NCBI GenBank assembly: GCA_028751875.1
Contig: CM054135.1
Coordinates: 11,068,631-11,132,630, forward strand
DNA length: 64,000 nt
Reading direction: 5' to 3'
Source of the DNA: Rapana venosa
Lineage: Eukaryota > Mollusca > Gastropoda > Neogastropoda > Muricidae
Shown here one piece after another: positions 9,165-20,145 of this stretch. The notes below the pieces were generated by a model. That model saw only the letters and a list, made by a program, of their open reading frames with translations. It was not told the origin of the DNA and did not search any database. How positions within the stretch are numbered: the first letter of the stretch is position 1; every line of letters starts with the position of its first letter. Position numbers and translations under genes: made by a program.

Positions 9165-9494
9165 ACAATAATTTTAATTCAGTTTTTGCAGGCCATATGG
9201 CCCATAGGAACAACAGTTAATCATATACTTTCATGTAAGGTGAACATCCTTACTTCTGATATCTAAACATTTAGTAAGAAATAATCCAACTTTAAACATC
9301 AAACTAGGTTTAGTGTTCATACAAAGAAGCTGCACTTTCAGATTCGATGGAAATCTGTAATAATACAGAGGAATACATTTTCTTCGCAATACAGCATATT
9401 TTGGGCATACAAGTAAAAAGTGACAAACATCTTCAATTTGTTGGCCATCACACTGAGAGCAGAATGGATCAGTAATCAGTGTATCATAGTGTAT
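9165..9494 (-). pseudogene. LINE 3' end: C-terminal Cys/His segment plus 3' UTR
   Basis: On the minus strand the frame reads YDTLITDPFCSQCDG...EDVCHFLLVCPKY, a C-x2-C...H-x4-C knuckle typical of the C-terminus of some non-LTR retrotransposon proteins. The same arrangement is in the copy at 54654 (CPLCKQAPEDEVHFVLCCP). The 3' UTR has TATGGGCCATATGGCC (palindrome) and ends in an (ATTGTT)n tail at 9165-9175. It is a 5'-truncated, non-functional copy. Confidence 0.7.
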
Positions 9495-9739
9495 GTTTAG
9501 ACAGCAGAATATGCAAAAATTAAATAAATAAAAAAACCCAATAAAAACAACTGCCAACCCCCCCACCCCACCCCCAGTGCAGTGGCATGAATCGCACATT
9601 CTTTTTCACATGAAATCAAATCTTTTACAATTTTTTAATTATCTGAATTTTTTTTTTCAAAGCATATCCTTCAGGATTTCTTTGTATAGTTGAACTTAGA
9701 TTAAAACTATGAAAAAAATCAGTTTTATTCTGCCTCCAG

Positions 9740-10205
9740 GGGACAGTATTAGCTATTGCCTAGTGGTTAGAGTGGTTAGACTAGAGCATGTAAGTGCTTC
9801 GGTTCCAGTTTCTGGTTAGTGTCTGATGAGATTTTCCCTTAGTTTTAAGGTTTGTAATGGCTCAACACCCCTAACTTAGCAAGTCCTTCAAAGGGGATTT
9901 TAAGTAAAGATTTGGTATGAACACATCCACAGCATCTTCAGCACACATCAAAATCTCATCCACATTTTTAAAAAGTAGTCTAGCTATGGTTGGTGACTTA
10001 AATCATATGATCAATACCCAGCATGCATTCTACTGCCTGGGGAAGGATAGGCTCCACAGTAAAACTTGCAGACTGTCAGTGTAGTACTAGTAGGGCCTTC
10101 ATTAGTCAATGATGGATCCATGACAAAATTTACAAAACCACATGCACATGGAGAATGGATGATAAAAGAAAAAGCACACCAGTGTCTATTCCATTGTCCT
10201 GGGTG
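9740..10205 (+). mobile_element. diverged family B SINE
   Basis: A head-like TATTGCCTAGTGGTTAGAGT near 9756 and a tail CAAAATTTACAAAACCACAT...TCTATTCCATTGTCC at 10125-10200 frame a poorly conserved middle. A G15 run follows at 10208-10222. The assignment rests on the two ends. Confidence 0.5.
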
Positions 10206-10570
10206 AGGGGGGGGGGGGGGGGAGTTGAAAACTCAGCTTGGAGTTGATTGAGGAAGAAGTCAGGAGTGTCATTACAGAAAAGGTGTTAAAACACGAGAAA
10301 CTTAATGTCTCTGTGCTCACTATTTTTTCTTGTTCTCTTTTTCTTTAACTAGCAGACAGTTTACTGTTTGGTATAGGCAGTATTTATTAAACCAAAATTA
10401 AAAGAGTGATTTAATCGCGTTCTATGAATTATGATTATCTCTAATTCATTTTCAAGGGTTTGCACTTCTTAGCTTATGATTATGCTCATGCGTGGTTCCA
10501 TGTACTGTATTCTAACAGCTGTATACACGAAACATCATACAGTGATGCAGATATGATGGTATAATAATAT
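10206..10570. other. non-coding DNA after the diverged SINE
   Basis: There is a poly-G run and then AT-rich DNA. I see no gene. Confidence 0.4.
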
Positions 10571-10732
10571 ATGCTACTTATGTACATACACACATGTACA
10601 CACGCACGCATTCACGTACACACACATTCTCTTTCTTCCCTCCCTCTCCACCTGTTTCTCAAAACACACAGACACATATTCACACACACACAACACACAC
10701 ACACACACACAACACACACACACAAAAACACA

Positions 10733-10809
<77 letters not shown>

Positions 10810-10825
10810 CTCTCTCTCTCTCTAT
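10571..10825. repeat. (CA)n microsatellite, with CT end
   Basis: This is a long CA tract with AACAC interruptions, switching to CT at 10808. The long His-Thr or Cys-Val frames across it are artefacts. Confidence 0.95.
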
Positions 10826-10829
10826 TTTG

Positions 10830-11005
10830 GCTTATTGTCATATTTTTTGTAACTGATTTTTATTGTGGTGGTTGTGGTTATACAATAACATTTTTGTTTT
10901 TAGTGTGTTTATTTATTTTTCTCACTAAAATACTAAGCAGTTTGGCAACCCCCCTTCATGTATGGGCCAATGGCCTTTTTGTGAATAAATCTTTCGAGTT
11001 CGAGT
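10830..11005 (+). mobile_element. LINE 3' UTR fragment (GGGCC-hairpin type)
   Basis: AAAATACTAAGCAGTTTGGC, CATGTATGGGCCAATGGCCT and TTTTGTGAATAAATCTTTCG match the copy at 55028-55100 almost base for base. Both lead straight into a (TC)n tract, so the element's tail is a CT microsatellite. There is no coding sequence. Confidence 0.8.
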
Positions 11006-11015
11006 TCTCTCTGTC

Positions 11016-11060
<45 letters not shown>

Positions 11061-11129
11061 GTCTCTCTCTCTCTCTCTCTGTCTCTCTGTCTCTCTCTCT
11101 CTCTCTCTCATTCTCTCATACATGCACAC

Positions 11130-11216
<87 letters not shown>
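11006..11216. repeat. (CT)n then (CA)n microsatellites
   Basis: A CT tract with GTCTCT variants (to about 11112) is followed by a CA tract (about 11127-11214). Confidence 0.95.
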
Positions 11217-11217
<1 letters not shown>

Positions 11218-11566
11218 CTGCTGTGTACACTGACAAATGTGTGGACATGTAAGTTTACAAAACTTTGGATAATATTAATGATCACAGCTATACGATATAT
11301 GCAGTACATTATACAACACATGTGGTCTATGAGACACATGGACCATTATGTAGGTGTGCAAAGTATGCATAACATTAAATACAAAATACACATGTATAAT
11401 TTATCTTGTATTCATTCTCTCCCCCTTTTTCTCTATTTGCTCACTGTACCTGTTCACTGTGTTCAGTAAAAGAAAAAAAACAACTACCCTCCCCCCCCCC
11501 CTTCCACCCTGCTCCAACTCAAATAACCCAACTATTTGACCTAACCAGTCTGTGACTGAGACACCC

Positions 11567-11588
11567 CCCCCCCCCCCCCCCCCCCCCC
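11567..11588. repeat. poly-C run
   Basis: Twenty-two C in a row, next to an A-rich segment. Confidence 0.9.
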
Positions 11589-11776
11589 AAACAAAAAATA
11601 AATAAAGACATTTCAGTGTTACTTGTGAAGAGTTTTGTACCCTCCCTTTCTTTCCTCCTCAAGTTTCCTCTTCCCTCATCCTGCATCTGCTGAATATTGA
11701 GCGAGCACAACACTGTGACCACCAGGTTGTCCCATCCCCCAGTGTGTGTGTGTGTGTGTGTGTGTGCATGAGAGAC

Positions 11777-11813
<37 letters not shown>

Positions 11814-11832
11814 AGATTTGATAAACACCATG

Positions 11833-12150
11833 CTATCACTTAGTATAAAAAAAAAAGTATGTTCTTTCGGGCCAGAAGGCCCATAGAGCCGGAGCTTATC
11901 CGGGTTTCTGTAGCGTTAAGCGAACTGATGGTTTTTCACCACCCCTGTGACAGGACGCTAGTCTGTCGCCAGATACTTCCCCAGCAGAGCTGGTACCCAC
12001 TTGTACACCTGGGTGGAGTGAGGAAAATAGGAGTAAAGTGTCTTTCCCAAGGACACAACACCGAGCCGAGCGGGGATCGAACCCGCGACCTCTGGATCAC
12101 GAGTTGACCGCCTAAACCACTCGACCACGGTGCCTCCTATCACTTAGTAT
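11833..12150 (-). mobile_element. tRNA-headed SINE (family C) with perfect 14-bp target duplication
   Basis: CTATCACTTAGTAT occurs at 11833-11846 and again at 12137-12150, bracketing the insert. On the minus strand it begins GGCACCGTGGTCGAGTGGTT (A-box TGGTCGAGTGG), with B-box GGTTCGATCCC (plus-strand 12073-12083), like a Leu/Ser-type tRNA. The body has GTGTCCTTGGGAAAGACACT and CACCCAGGTGTACAAGTGGG. The 3' end has a GGGCCTTCTGGCCC hairpin and then a T10 tail in element orientation. The clean duplication and intact boxes mark a young insertion. Confidence 0.93.
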
Positions 12151-13085
12151 TGCATAGTAAATATTCAAGGAAAGTTAAAATTTCTTTTTTCTTTATTGAT
12201 GGACTAAAACATAGAGAATTCAAAGATGGGAGGGGGTAGAATGTTGACTGAGTGAGAGTATAATAAGTATATCATAAACTATAAAGATAATAGACCACTA
12301 AATGCTGTAAAAGTAATTCAACAGAGCAAGTTATGGCTACTGAGAAAGGGTCCTAAAAAAATGTCTACTAGCAATCAAACCAGACAGGCCTTAGCTTTAT
12401 GTTAAGAAATAAACTACAGAGGATAGGCTGTGCGGGTCTGATAACAGTGTAGTCACACTGAAGGAACTGTGGACTGTGGTGTTCAAGTTGTTGACAGGAA
12501 TTTGAGTAGTACTGGAAATGGAACAGATTAGAATATGTGGGCTGGTGAGTCAGACACACTCTCGTAGGTGAGTGGTGTGAGAAAGAAGTAGTGATTGCTG
12601 AACATTCTTGAGTGAGTTTAGAAGATTTTTGATAATGTATTTCATGATATGGAAGATAAGCAGACTTAAGTGTGTGTGTGTGTGTGTGTGAAGTCAAGTC
12701 AAATTTTCCCCCCAGATGTGTATGTGTGTGTGTGTGCATTCGCTAATGAGTAATGTTGATTCTGTGCAATCATTGATGTGTATTTTTTGTGCATATTTTA
12801 TAAAACTGCTTTTATTATGTGAAAGAAATTTCAAACTAGAATGTTAATTGAATAAAGACGTGTTTACAGTGGAGTGTTTCCACCTAGATACTGTAGTATG
12901 TGGTTTTTGCAGTGCCCCCCCTTTTTTTTTTTAAAGTGATTTTTTTCTTCTCCAGGTTAATCTGTTGTTTAGACCCTCTCTCTCTGTCTCTGTCTCTCTT
13001 TCTTATGTTATAAGAACATAAATAAGAATTTCCCCCCAGTGGGTTTGCTTGCATTTGTTTGTCACCGCTGTACTTCACTGTGTAT
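12151..13085. other. non-coding intergenic DNA
   Basis: It contains short TG runs (12671-12690, 12719-12740) with an AAGTCAAGTCAAATTTT segment between them that also occurs at 38342. I see no gene. Confidence 0.45.
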
Positions 13086-13087
13086 CC

Positions 13088-13245
13088 CTATCATTATTCA
13101 GTGTATTGATCAGTAACCCCCTTCACTATGGAAGTATGGGCCAACGGCTTTTAATTATGAATAAATTCTTTCATAGTTCTCTGTCTGTCTGTCTCTGTCT
13201 GTCTGTCTGTCTCTGTCTGTCTGTATCTTTCTTTCTTTCTTTCTC
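13088..13245 (+). mobile_element. LINE 3' UTR fragment, diverged, with TCTG tail
   Basis: AACCCCCTTCACTATGGAAG...TATGGGCCAACGGCTTTTAA...TGAATAAATTCTTTCATAG matches the 10930 and 55030 copies and again ends in a pyrimidine tract ((TCTG)n/(TTTC)n). Confidence 0.65.
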
Positions 13246-14089
13246 TCAAATAACATTTATTTTGCCAGTATTTAAATAAAAAGCATGTTTGGCTGAGTTT
13301 GACAGTGCATTTTCCCATTTTGGTAAATAAATGTCACTGCCACACTTTGCTTTCCTTCAGTTTCATGTAGTATAAATTTACTGTGAGCTCTTCATGTGAC
13401 AGTTTCTCCCCCTCTGGTTCATTCTTTTATTTTTGATATGATTTTTTTCTTACTTGGAATGATAGTGTTGTTTACTTTGTTGCATTCTTTGAAAAGAGTC
13501 ATTGATGCTGTGTGATACTGATAGTCTTACATTCTGAACGGTTCTGAATCATGCATATTTTATAAGCATCACAAATCACCAAGGCAACAGTTGGGGTTTG
13601 TTTTGAGGACAGGAAACTAAGAGTTGGATCTTTCTTCGTTCTGCTGCATATGCTGACTATCATTGTTTCACTACTTGGAAATGATGTTGATTAAGCTGAA
13701 ACTGTAACAGCTTTTTCACTGCAGTTTATTCAAGTTAAAGCCTGGTCACTTGCAGTACTTGTGTTCTATTTTGTTACTTAGTTGAATAACAATTTATAAT
13801 CAGATCCCCAAATCCTGTTGGAAATCTTTTCCGGTAGCTTGACCCAAATGGACCAAGATGGAGTGAGTCAATAGTGGCAGTTGATAATGCTAACTGATAA
13901 AGGCTATAAATATTCCAGGATATAGACCCTGGGGATGAATGTCCTTGTTGGTGAAGTAACAGGGTATTGTCCACCACTAAAGAAGCTGGATGATTAATGT
14001 GTCGGTGAAGGGAGAATGGAAGTTTATAATGTTCAGATATAATGTGTGTGTGTGAGTGTGTGTTTTTTAATTATTTATTTATTTATTTA
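13246..14089. other. AT-rich intergenic DNA
   Basis: I see no gene or defined repeat beyond short TG and TTTA runs at 14040-14090. Confidence 0.4.
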
Positions 14090-14268
14090 TTTTAATTTTA
14101 TTCTTTTATATTGAGGATAATGGAATAAGCAGTTTTGTGCTTTTTTACATCCAGTCCCCGTGTGTATGCGGTTTTGTAAATTCTGTCATCTGTTCCCACC
14201 GGCACACAATGGCCTACTTTTATGAAAAGCTGAACAGGATTTAACATGTGCGCAAGATGTTTTGTGTG
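14090..14268 (-). mobile_element. family B SINE, 3' part
   Basis: The + strand shows TTGAGGATAATGGAATAAGC...TTTTTTACATCCAGTCCCCG...ACACAATGGCCTACTTTTAT...AACATGTGCGCAAGATG, the reverse of the family B 3' half. The head is absent. A TG tract follows. Confidence 0.8.
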
Positions 14269-14289
14269 TGTGTGTGTGTGTGTGTGCGC

Positions 14290-14959
14290 GCGCAATATTT
14301 TGGAAATAAAATATTCTGGATGTGGATGAGTGCCTTTTGGAACATGTCACTTCCTAAGTTCTCAGGAACCGTTGAGAGATCTATTAATGAACAGCCCTGC
14401 TCATATTTGGAGAAAACATAGGTGAGTGCCTTTGGAATGTGCCACTTCACAAAAAGATTCCAAGGTTTTTTCCCTAATTTCTCAGGAATTGTTGAGGGAT
14501 TGAACAGTCCTGCTCATGTCATTGTAATGTGATTGTTCCATTCTGTGCATGTTTGCCTTCACCCCTCCCAGCAGGTATGTTTGTTCCGTAAACCGACAGT
14601 GCTGTGTTCAGGACTGTTACCTTCAGTCCTAGCATTTCTTCTCTACTTGTAGTTCAATGGATTAGAATCAGGTTTTGGAAGATTGATTTTGATGTAACTA
14701 ATGTATTGGTAGTAACTATTTAAAAAAAAAAAGGTTGTTTTAGTTGATTAGCCAGCTAAAAAGGTTTAAAAAAAAAATTTGTTCTTTTTGTGGTTTTGTT
14801 TCCTTGTTTGTCTTTATTTTGTTTTTAAATATGTGTAATGGTTCACCAATTTTTGGGATAAAAGTTTGGAATTTAAAAAAAAAAAAGGGAGAATCTATAC
14901 ACCAAAAATAAAAACAAGGGGTTGGAGGAGATTCACACTTCTTTGTAAGCACAGACACA
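14290..14959. other. non-coding intergenic DNA
   Basis: AGTGCCTTTTGGAACATGTC and a diverged version about 100 bp later (near 14415) form a local imperfect duplication. No gene is visible. Confidence 0.4.
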
Positions 14960-14989
14960 CACACGCACGCACGCACGCACGCATGCATG

Positions 14990-15033
<44 letters not shown>

Positions 15034-15262
15034 TATGTATATAAATATGATACTGCTGTGCAAATTTAATGGTACAGATGTTTTGGAGCCTGTTGATTCA
15101 GAAATCAATGGAAATGTGCCCCCCTCCCTTTTTTAACCCCCCCCCCCCCCAAATTTGTCCTTTTTTCTCCATTTTACCTCCAACCCCCCCCCCCCCCCCC
15201 CTCTCAAGGAAGTACCCAGTAACCACTAACCACACACACACACACTCATACACACACACACA

Positions 15263-15330
<68 letters not shown>

Positions 15331-15425
15331 TAAAAATTTGATTTTCACACACATACACAGGCAACCGCGTGTGCGCACACACACACACACACACACCACA
15401 ACCACACCACACCACACCAGTACCA
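14960..15425. repeat. CA/GCAC and poly-C simple-repeat cluster
   Basis: CACGCACG and CA tracts (14960-15030), poly-C stretches (15139-15150, 15185-15201), a CA tract (15231-15327), then CACAC/CCACAC variants to about 15425. Confidence 0.93.
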
Positions 15426-15639
15426 CACCACACACTATACCTCCTCAACCCGCCCCCCCAAAACCCCCCCCCAAAAAAAAAAAACCCTACCCCTCTTCTC
15501 CCCCCAAACACAATGCAAATTCGGTGAGGCGGGCAGGAAGTGTTAAACAGCTGTGCAGCAGTGACACTTTAGCTAAGGACAGGGATTTAATGGCCAAAAC
15601 ATATATATAGCGACCTGCGAGGGCAGAACTGGAAAACAA

Positions 15640-15870
15640 AAGCCTTCCTTCAGTCAGTGAGCACTGCACAAGTCTTGTTCAGGCCAAGGCACCAGTACCA
15701 CACTACTCCCTCCCCCCAACTCCTGTTGTATGGATTTGTGCCAGCTGTGTCCTGCCCTGCAGTTATTATATAAAGGCAGTGTTAGGTCTTGCAAACAACG
15801 ACCACGATGACGACGACCACAGTGCTTGGACAGAGTGTTCATTCCGTGCAGGTCTTGTGTGAATCATAGT
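15640..15870 (+). promoter_or_regulatory. TATA-like box in unique sequence (weak promoter candidate)
   Basis: TTATTATATAAAGGCAGTGT lies near 15766-15785, followed by unique sequence with ACGACCACGATGACGACGAC and a possible donor GTGCAG|GTCTTG near 15850. It is only a candidate for an untranslated first exon. Confidence 0.15.
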
Positions 15871-15959
15871 GTTGGTACAGGCCCATAGCCTGGATTAGAG
15901 CTCTTTGTCTGGGGGATGATGGTGGGCTGACACCAGGGCTGTTGTTGTGTGGTTGACAC

Positions 15960-16285
15960 CAGGGCTGTGGAGGAGGTGTGTCATTATTGTGTGTGTGTGT
16001 GGGTGTGTGTTTGTGGGTGAGGATGGGTCGATGACAAGAAGAAAGTGAGAGGGAGGGAGTTGGTTGTTGTGTGTTGGTAATTTCAGTGTCTTGTTTATGG
16101 TTTTGTGTGTTGTGTTGTGTGTGGGGATGGGGGGGGGGGGGGATGAGTAGGGGGAAGTGAGTGTGTGCGTGTAGTGTGGGTGTGGGAGTGTGTGTCTGTG
16201 TGTGAAGGGGAATGTTTGTGTGTGTGTGTGTTCATGTGTGTTTGTGTGTGTGCGTATGTGTGTGCGTGCGTGTTTGTGTGCGCCA
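15960..16285. repeat. TG-rich and poly-G tract
   Basis: TG runs with a G12 stretch near 16130. No gene. Confidence 0.85.
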
Positions 16286-16319
16286 ATTGTAAACCAGTCA
16301 GTCAGTCTTCAGTTTAACT

Positions 16320-18450
16320 AATGTCTTTACATGATGTAAGGGGAAGTAGGAGAGTTTGTGAAGGTGGATGGGAAATTTCAAGAAAAACAATTCTTGGGGG
16401 AAGTGTGAGTGCGCATGTATGCATGCGTGCATGCGTTGTGTGTGTGTGTGTATGTGAGTTGTGTTTACTGTTGACTCTTTATCTCCCCTTGTTCGATTTT
16501 TCTTTCCTTGTTTATACCTTAGAGCAGAGCTTTTATTGCATTGCAGTCATGAGCCATTAGTCAATACACTGTTATCCTGTCCCACTTTTTCCTGCAGTCT
16601 CATTTTTTGGTTGTTTGTCACAGCTTCTCTGCCTGTTAGTGTTGCTTATGATTCTGCTTCTCTAGCATTCCGACTCTGAGTATCCCATAAAGAAATGAAG
16701 GAGGAAATAAACAAATGCTAGAGTCATTATCTGTCTGGGTGTCTGCCGGTATAAAACAGTGGATAAAGACGTAGAACTGAGCCTTCTTTTTTTCTTTTCT
16801 TCTTTTCTCTGAGTTCTCTTTTTGCTGTTTTTTGTTTTTGCATTCCTTTCATTTTTCATATTAATTTATGCAAACAGAACCATTGCATTCCTTCTGTTTT
16901 TCATATTAACATAGATATGATAATTGCATTCCTTACATTTTTCATATTTACATAAACACAATCATTGCATTCTTTGTTTTTCATATTAACACAAACACAC
17001 ATACACTGACCATTGAATTCCTTTTGTTTTTGTTTTTTTCTCTGTCTGCATGTGCATTTAAAAAAAAAATCCTAGCATGTAATACTAAGCCACAAATGTC
17101 AATCCCCCCAAAAATGTCAAAGCATTTTTCTGACTGGCTTTAAATGATATGCCTCTGTCTTATTTCGGGAGAATGTAATTTTACCTATTTTGGGTGTAAT
17201 CAAAACCAAACCTGTAGCTCAGTAAGCTCATTCTAATTCAAAAGCAGTTCACAAGTCATCAGAAGTCAGAGCTATAGATTTTTAATGTTGGTCTTTGAAT
17301 CATAACAACTTATTTTTGAACTTTCTGTTCCAAATGTTATAAGTTTAGTTGCCTCTTTGCCTATCATTCCTTTTAACTTGCTTTGCTTTGTTCACTCTGA
17401 GGATAGTGTACTTGAAAATCTGACAGGTTTCTTTGCTGTCTTCTTAGCTAGTAATTTGATAGGGTATGAGGGAAAGAGCTGGATGGTCATTAAGCCATTG
17501 GACAGGGTGTGTAACAGATTATGTAGGTTGTCAGGTATTGCATAACTTGTCAGTGTCTTACAGTGTCACCACACAAGCATGCATACAAGTGGATGTGCAT
17601 GCATGTATGCACTCATGAGTGTGTGTGCGCACATGTAAATTATACACACAGGCATGCATTTGGAGGCTCCCAAACATTTACATGATAATTGACACAGTTA
17701 GGATCACAAGACTTTACAATGTACATGCATACATATCAGCTTAATTTAATTCCAGGAACTCACAGCAAATGCAGACGTGCCAACGCATGTGCAAGAAGCA
17801 GGCATGGCAGCTGTGTAACCAATAAATAATAAAAGTTGACAGGGTCAGATCAATTGGCGAATCGTTCATCAGCAGCGTTATGTGTACCTGTAGCCAAGTG
17901 TTTGTCACATATGTTGTTTAATGGCTGGGCACAGGTGTAGGAGTGTGCTCAGCCTCTAAGTCTAAGACTGCTGACCCATTACTGAGTACAGTAAATGTCA
18001 GTGTTTTCTTCATGCAGTAGTTATAGCTACAAGATTTATACAGGTTTTTTTTATAGTGTGTATGTAAACTAGAAGACTGCTGACCCATTGCTGATTGCAG
18101 TTGATCTATATACTATTTAGTGTTTTCTTCAAGCAGTAGTAAGTTACAGATTTATACAATGTTTGTATGTGTATGTATTTACTTTGTGTGCACATACAGG
18201 CACTGGTATAGCTGTAACTATGTGTAAACTTGTGCTTATCATGATTAAATGAAAAACTTTTTAGAAGTTTGGGTGCAACATCACAGTAATGTTTTTTTTA
18301 AATGTCATTACAGGATTTAGTTTTGTGACCACCTAAGGCTTGAAGAGGAACTTGGCCCCAAAGCTTTCAGATGAATAGGGTTTAATTAGTTTTTGTTATG
18401 TTTTTCCCCATCAGAAAAGATGTCCACTGAAATATTGGACAAAGTAGTTA
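16320..18450. other. intergenic DNA without gene
   Basis: This is AT-rich. Near 16850-17000 there are four close repeats of CATTGCATTCCTT and TTTTTCATATTAACA. A second local duplication (GACTGCTGACCCATTACTGA and GTGTTTTCTTCA.GCAGTAGT) occurs at about 17966-18025 and 18073-18140. These are tandem-like duplications, not genes. Confidence 0.4.
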
Positions 18451-18457
18451 AAACACA

Positions 18458-18460
18458 TTG

Positions 18461-18491
<31 letters not shown>

Positions 18492-18670
18492 CCCCTCTCT
18501 CTCTGTGTTGTTGCTGCTGCTGTGCACATTCCCTTTTTCCTACAGGTATAATTCCCAGGATGGGGGTAGGTATGTTTCATTAGGAAAAAACATTTAAATG
18601 TGTGAGAAGGTGGATCAATGTGAATGTGCCTGTGTGTGTATATATATTGTGTGTGTGTGTGTGTGTGTTG
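18458..18670. repeat. CT and TG microsatellites
   Basis: A CT tract (about 18462-18505) and a TG tract (about 18647-18668). Confidence 0.85.
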
Positions 18671-19054
18671 TGCATGAGTAGCTGTAGAGTGGGAATATTG
18701 GTCAGAATCAGTGTTGCATTGAAGACCTTGGCCATTAGTTGGACCCTTAAGGCAGGGATGGGTTATATGTATACAGTGTGGACTGACCACATTTAACCTG
18801 GCAATATAGGGCCTAAAGCATTAGTACCTGGGCATTGGCTAAGAGGGAACAACACACACACACACACAGTGCTTGAAAAACTCGGTGTGCGTGCCTTTTG
18901 TCACATTCTTTGTGAAACTTCGGGAAAGGAAGGCTCCTGTGCTTTTTGTAATACATGAAAAGGAAAAAGAAAGGGGATAGCGGGTGAGGAAGGGAAGAGG
19001 AGGTGGGCGCGAAGCACATAACAGGAAGAGAAAGAGGAAAAAATTAGAAAGGAA

Positions 19055-19315
19055 GAAAAAAGAACGAACGAATGACCGGCCGGCGTTGATAATGGCACGA
19101 AGCGCGTGAGGTACTTTATCAGCTTCTGGTGACGCTGTTTACCCAAACAACCTAGGCCGAGTACATAGGCCTAGGCCTAACTGCGACCTAAAAGTTGAAA
19201 AAAACGACTCTCCCTGTAGAGGAGTGTCGTCTGCTTATGTGTGTCATTCGCGCCATGAGCGCTTCGTCGGATGAAGCAGAGCTGAGAAAGGGGAATGTTG
19301 CGTGCTCACGTGAGT
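19055..19315 (+). promoter_or_regulatory. CpG-rich patch with ATG and splice donor (possible first exon)
   Basis: The sequence GACCGGCCGGCGTTG...GAAGCGCGTGAGG...TTCGCGCCATGAGCGCTTCG is markedly CpG-rich for this window. From the ATG at 19255 an 18-codon frame (MSASSDEAELRKGNVACS) runs to a consensus-like donor GTGAGT at 19310. It could be the promoter and first exon of a gene whose next exon is downstream, including an alternative start for the MICAL-like gene 7 kb away. No acceptor partner is proven. Confidence 0.3.
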
Positions 19316-19699
19316 TAGATATTTAGTAACCACCTAAGTGTTGTAAATCTTTCTCTGGGATTTATTTCCTTGATTACTTTGTCTTGGATTAATAGGTCGT
19401 TTGATCCTCAGGTTTAGCACTTGCATTGCTTGTAGGCATGTTAGATTTCTCACGAATTTCACTCTCAGGCTGTAGTTTTTCATGCTTCTGCTATTTTTGT
19501 TTGTTTTGTTTTCGTTTGGAATTTTTGTTTTAAAAAAAAATCGTTGAAAAGTTTTAGCTAATATATATCTATCTATCTATCTATCATGTATCTGTCTGTC
19601 TGACTGTCAATCTCTGTTTTTTGCTTTGTGTGTGTGTGTGTGTGTGAGTGTGTGTGCTCGCGCGCGCGCCTGCCCACGTGGTTTTAACATGATTATACA
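19316..19699. other. non-coding DNA with ATCT and TG runs
   Basis: TATCTATCTATC at about 19565-19585 and TG/CGCG at 19628-19668. No gene. Confidence 0.5.
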
Positions 19700-19812
19700 A
19701 GTAATCCCTGATTAGGGCAGGAGGTCCATACATGTAACCCCCCCTCTCCAGTAAACAGGCCAGTGCTTATTCATTATCTTTGAAATAAAATAATTTGATT
19801 TGATTTCACTTC
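19700..19812 (+). mobile_element. family B-related SINE 3' end
   Basis: AGTGCTTATTCATTATCTTT...GAAATAAAATAATTTGATTT is a diverged family B tail followed by a TTTGA repeat instead of AATA. Confidence 0.5.
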
Positions 19813-20090
19813 TAGTTCTACAAAGTCTACTCCTACTACTAGTGCTAGTACTACTACTAGTGCTGCTACTACCATCACCAGCATCACCACTACCACCACT
19901 GCTGTCACCACAATTGAATACTCTTGATACTATTGATTTGTGGATAGAACTGAACTTAAAGTACACGCATGCATGCACACGAGCATGCACACATGCACAC
20001 AAGCATGCACACATTTGAGCGTGTGCACACACACACACACACACTCTCTCTCTCTCTCAATGAAGGAATGAATGAATGAATAGATTTATG
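19813..20090. repeat. triplet-like (CTA/CCA) and CA/CT repeats
   Basis: CTACTACTAGTGCTAGTAC...CACCACTACCACCACTG, then GCATGCACAC variants and CA/CT tracts. Confidence 0.75.
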
Positions 20091-20145
20091 ACTTATAATT
20101 GGACATGAACATCTCTACTTTCAAAGACATAATGGATCGATCATT

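Noticed and set aside
10571..10852. Long His-Thr or Cys-Val frames over CA/TG tracts (also 15098, 22923, 30690, 33459, 37942, 46027 and others)
   Set aside because: They are translations of dinucleotide repeats; several frames are open at once and none has a domain.
11519..11839. Ser-Leu-rich frames with apparent membrane segments (also 22015, 54460, 54952)
   Set aside because: They are (CT)n translations; the hydrophobicity is an artefact.
12060..12136. Possible genuine tRNA gene (minus strand); also at 21859-21924 and 6964-7029
   Set aside because: Pol III boxes are present, but each is the head of a SINE with a body, tail and, in two cases, target duplications; the acceptor stems do not close well.
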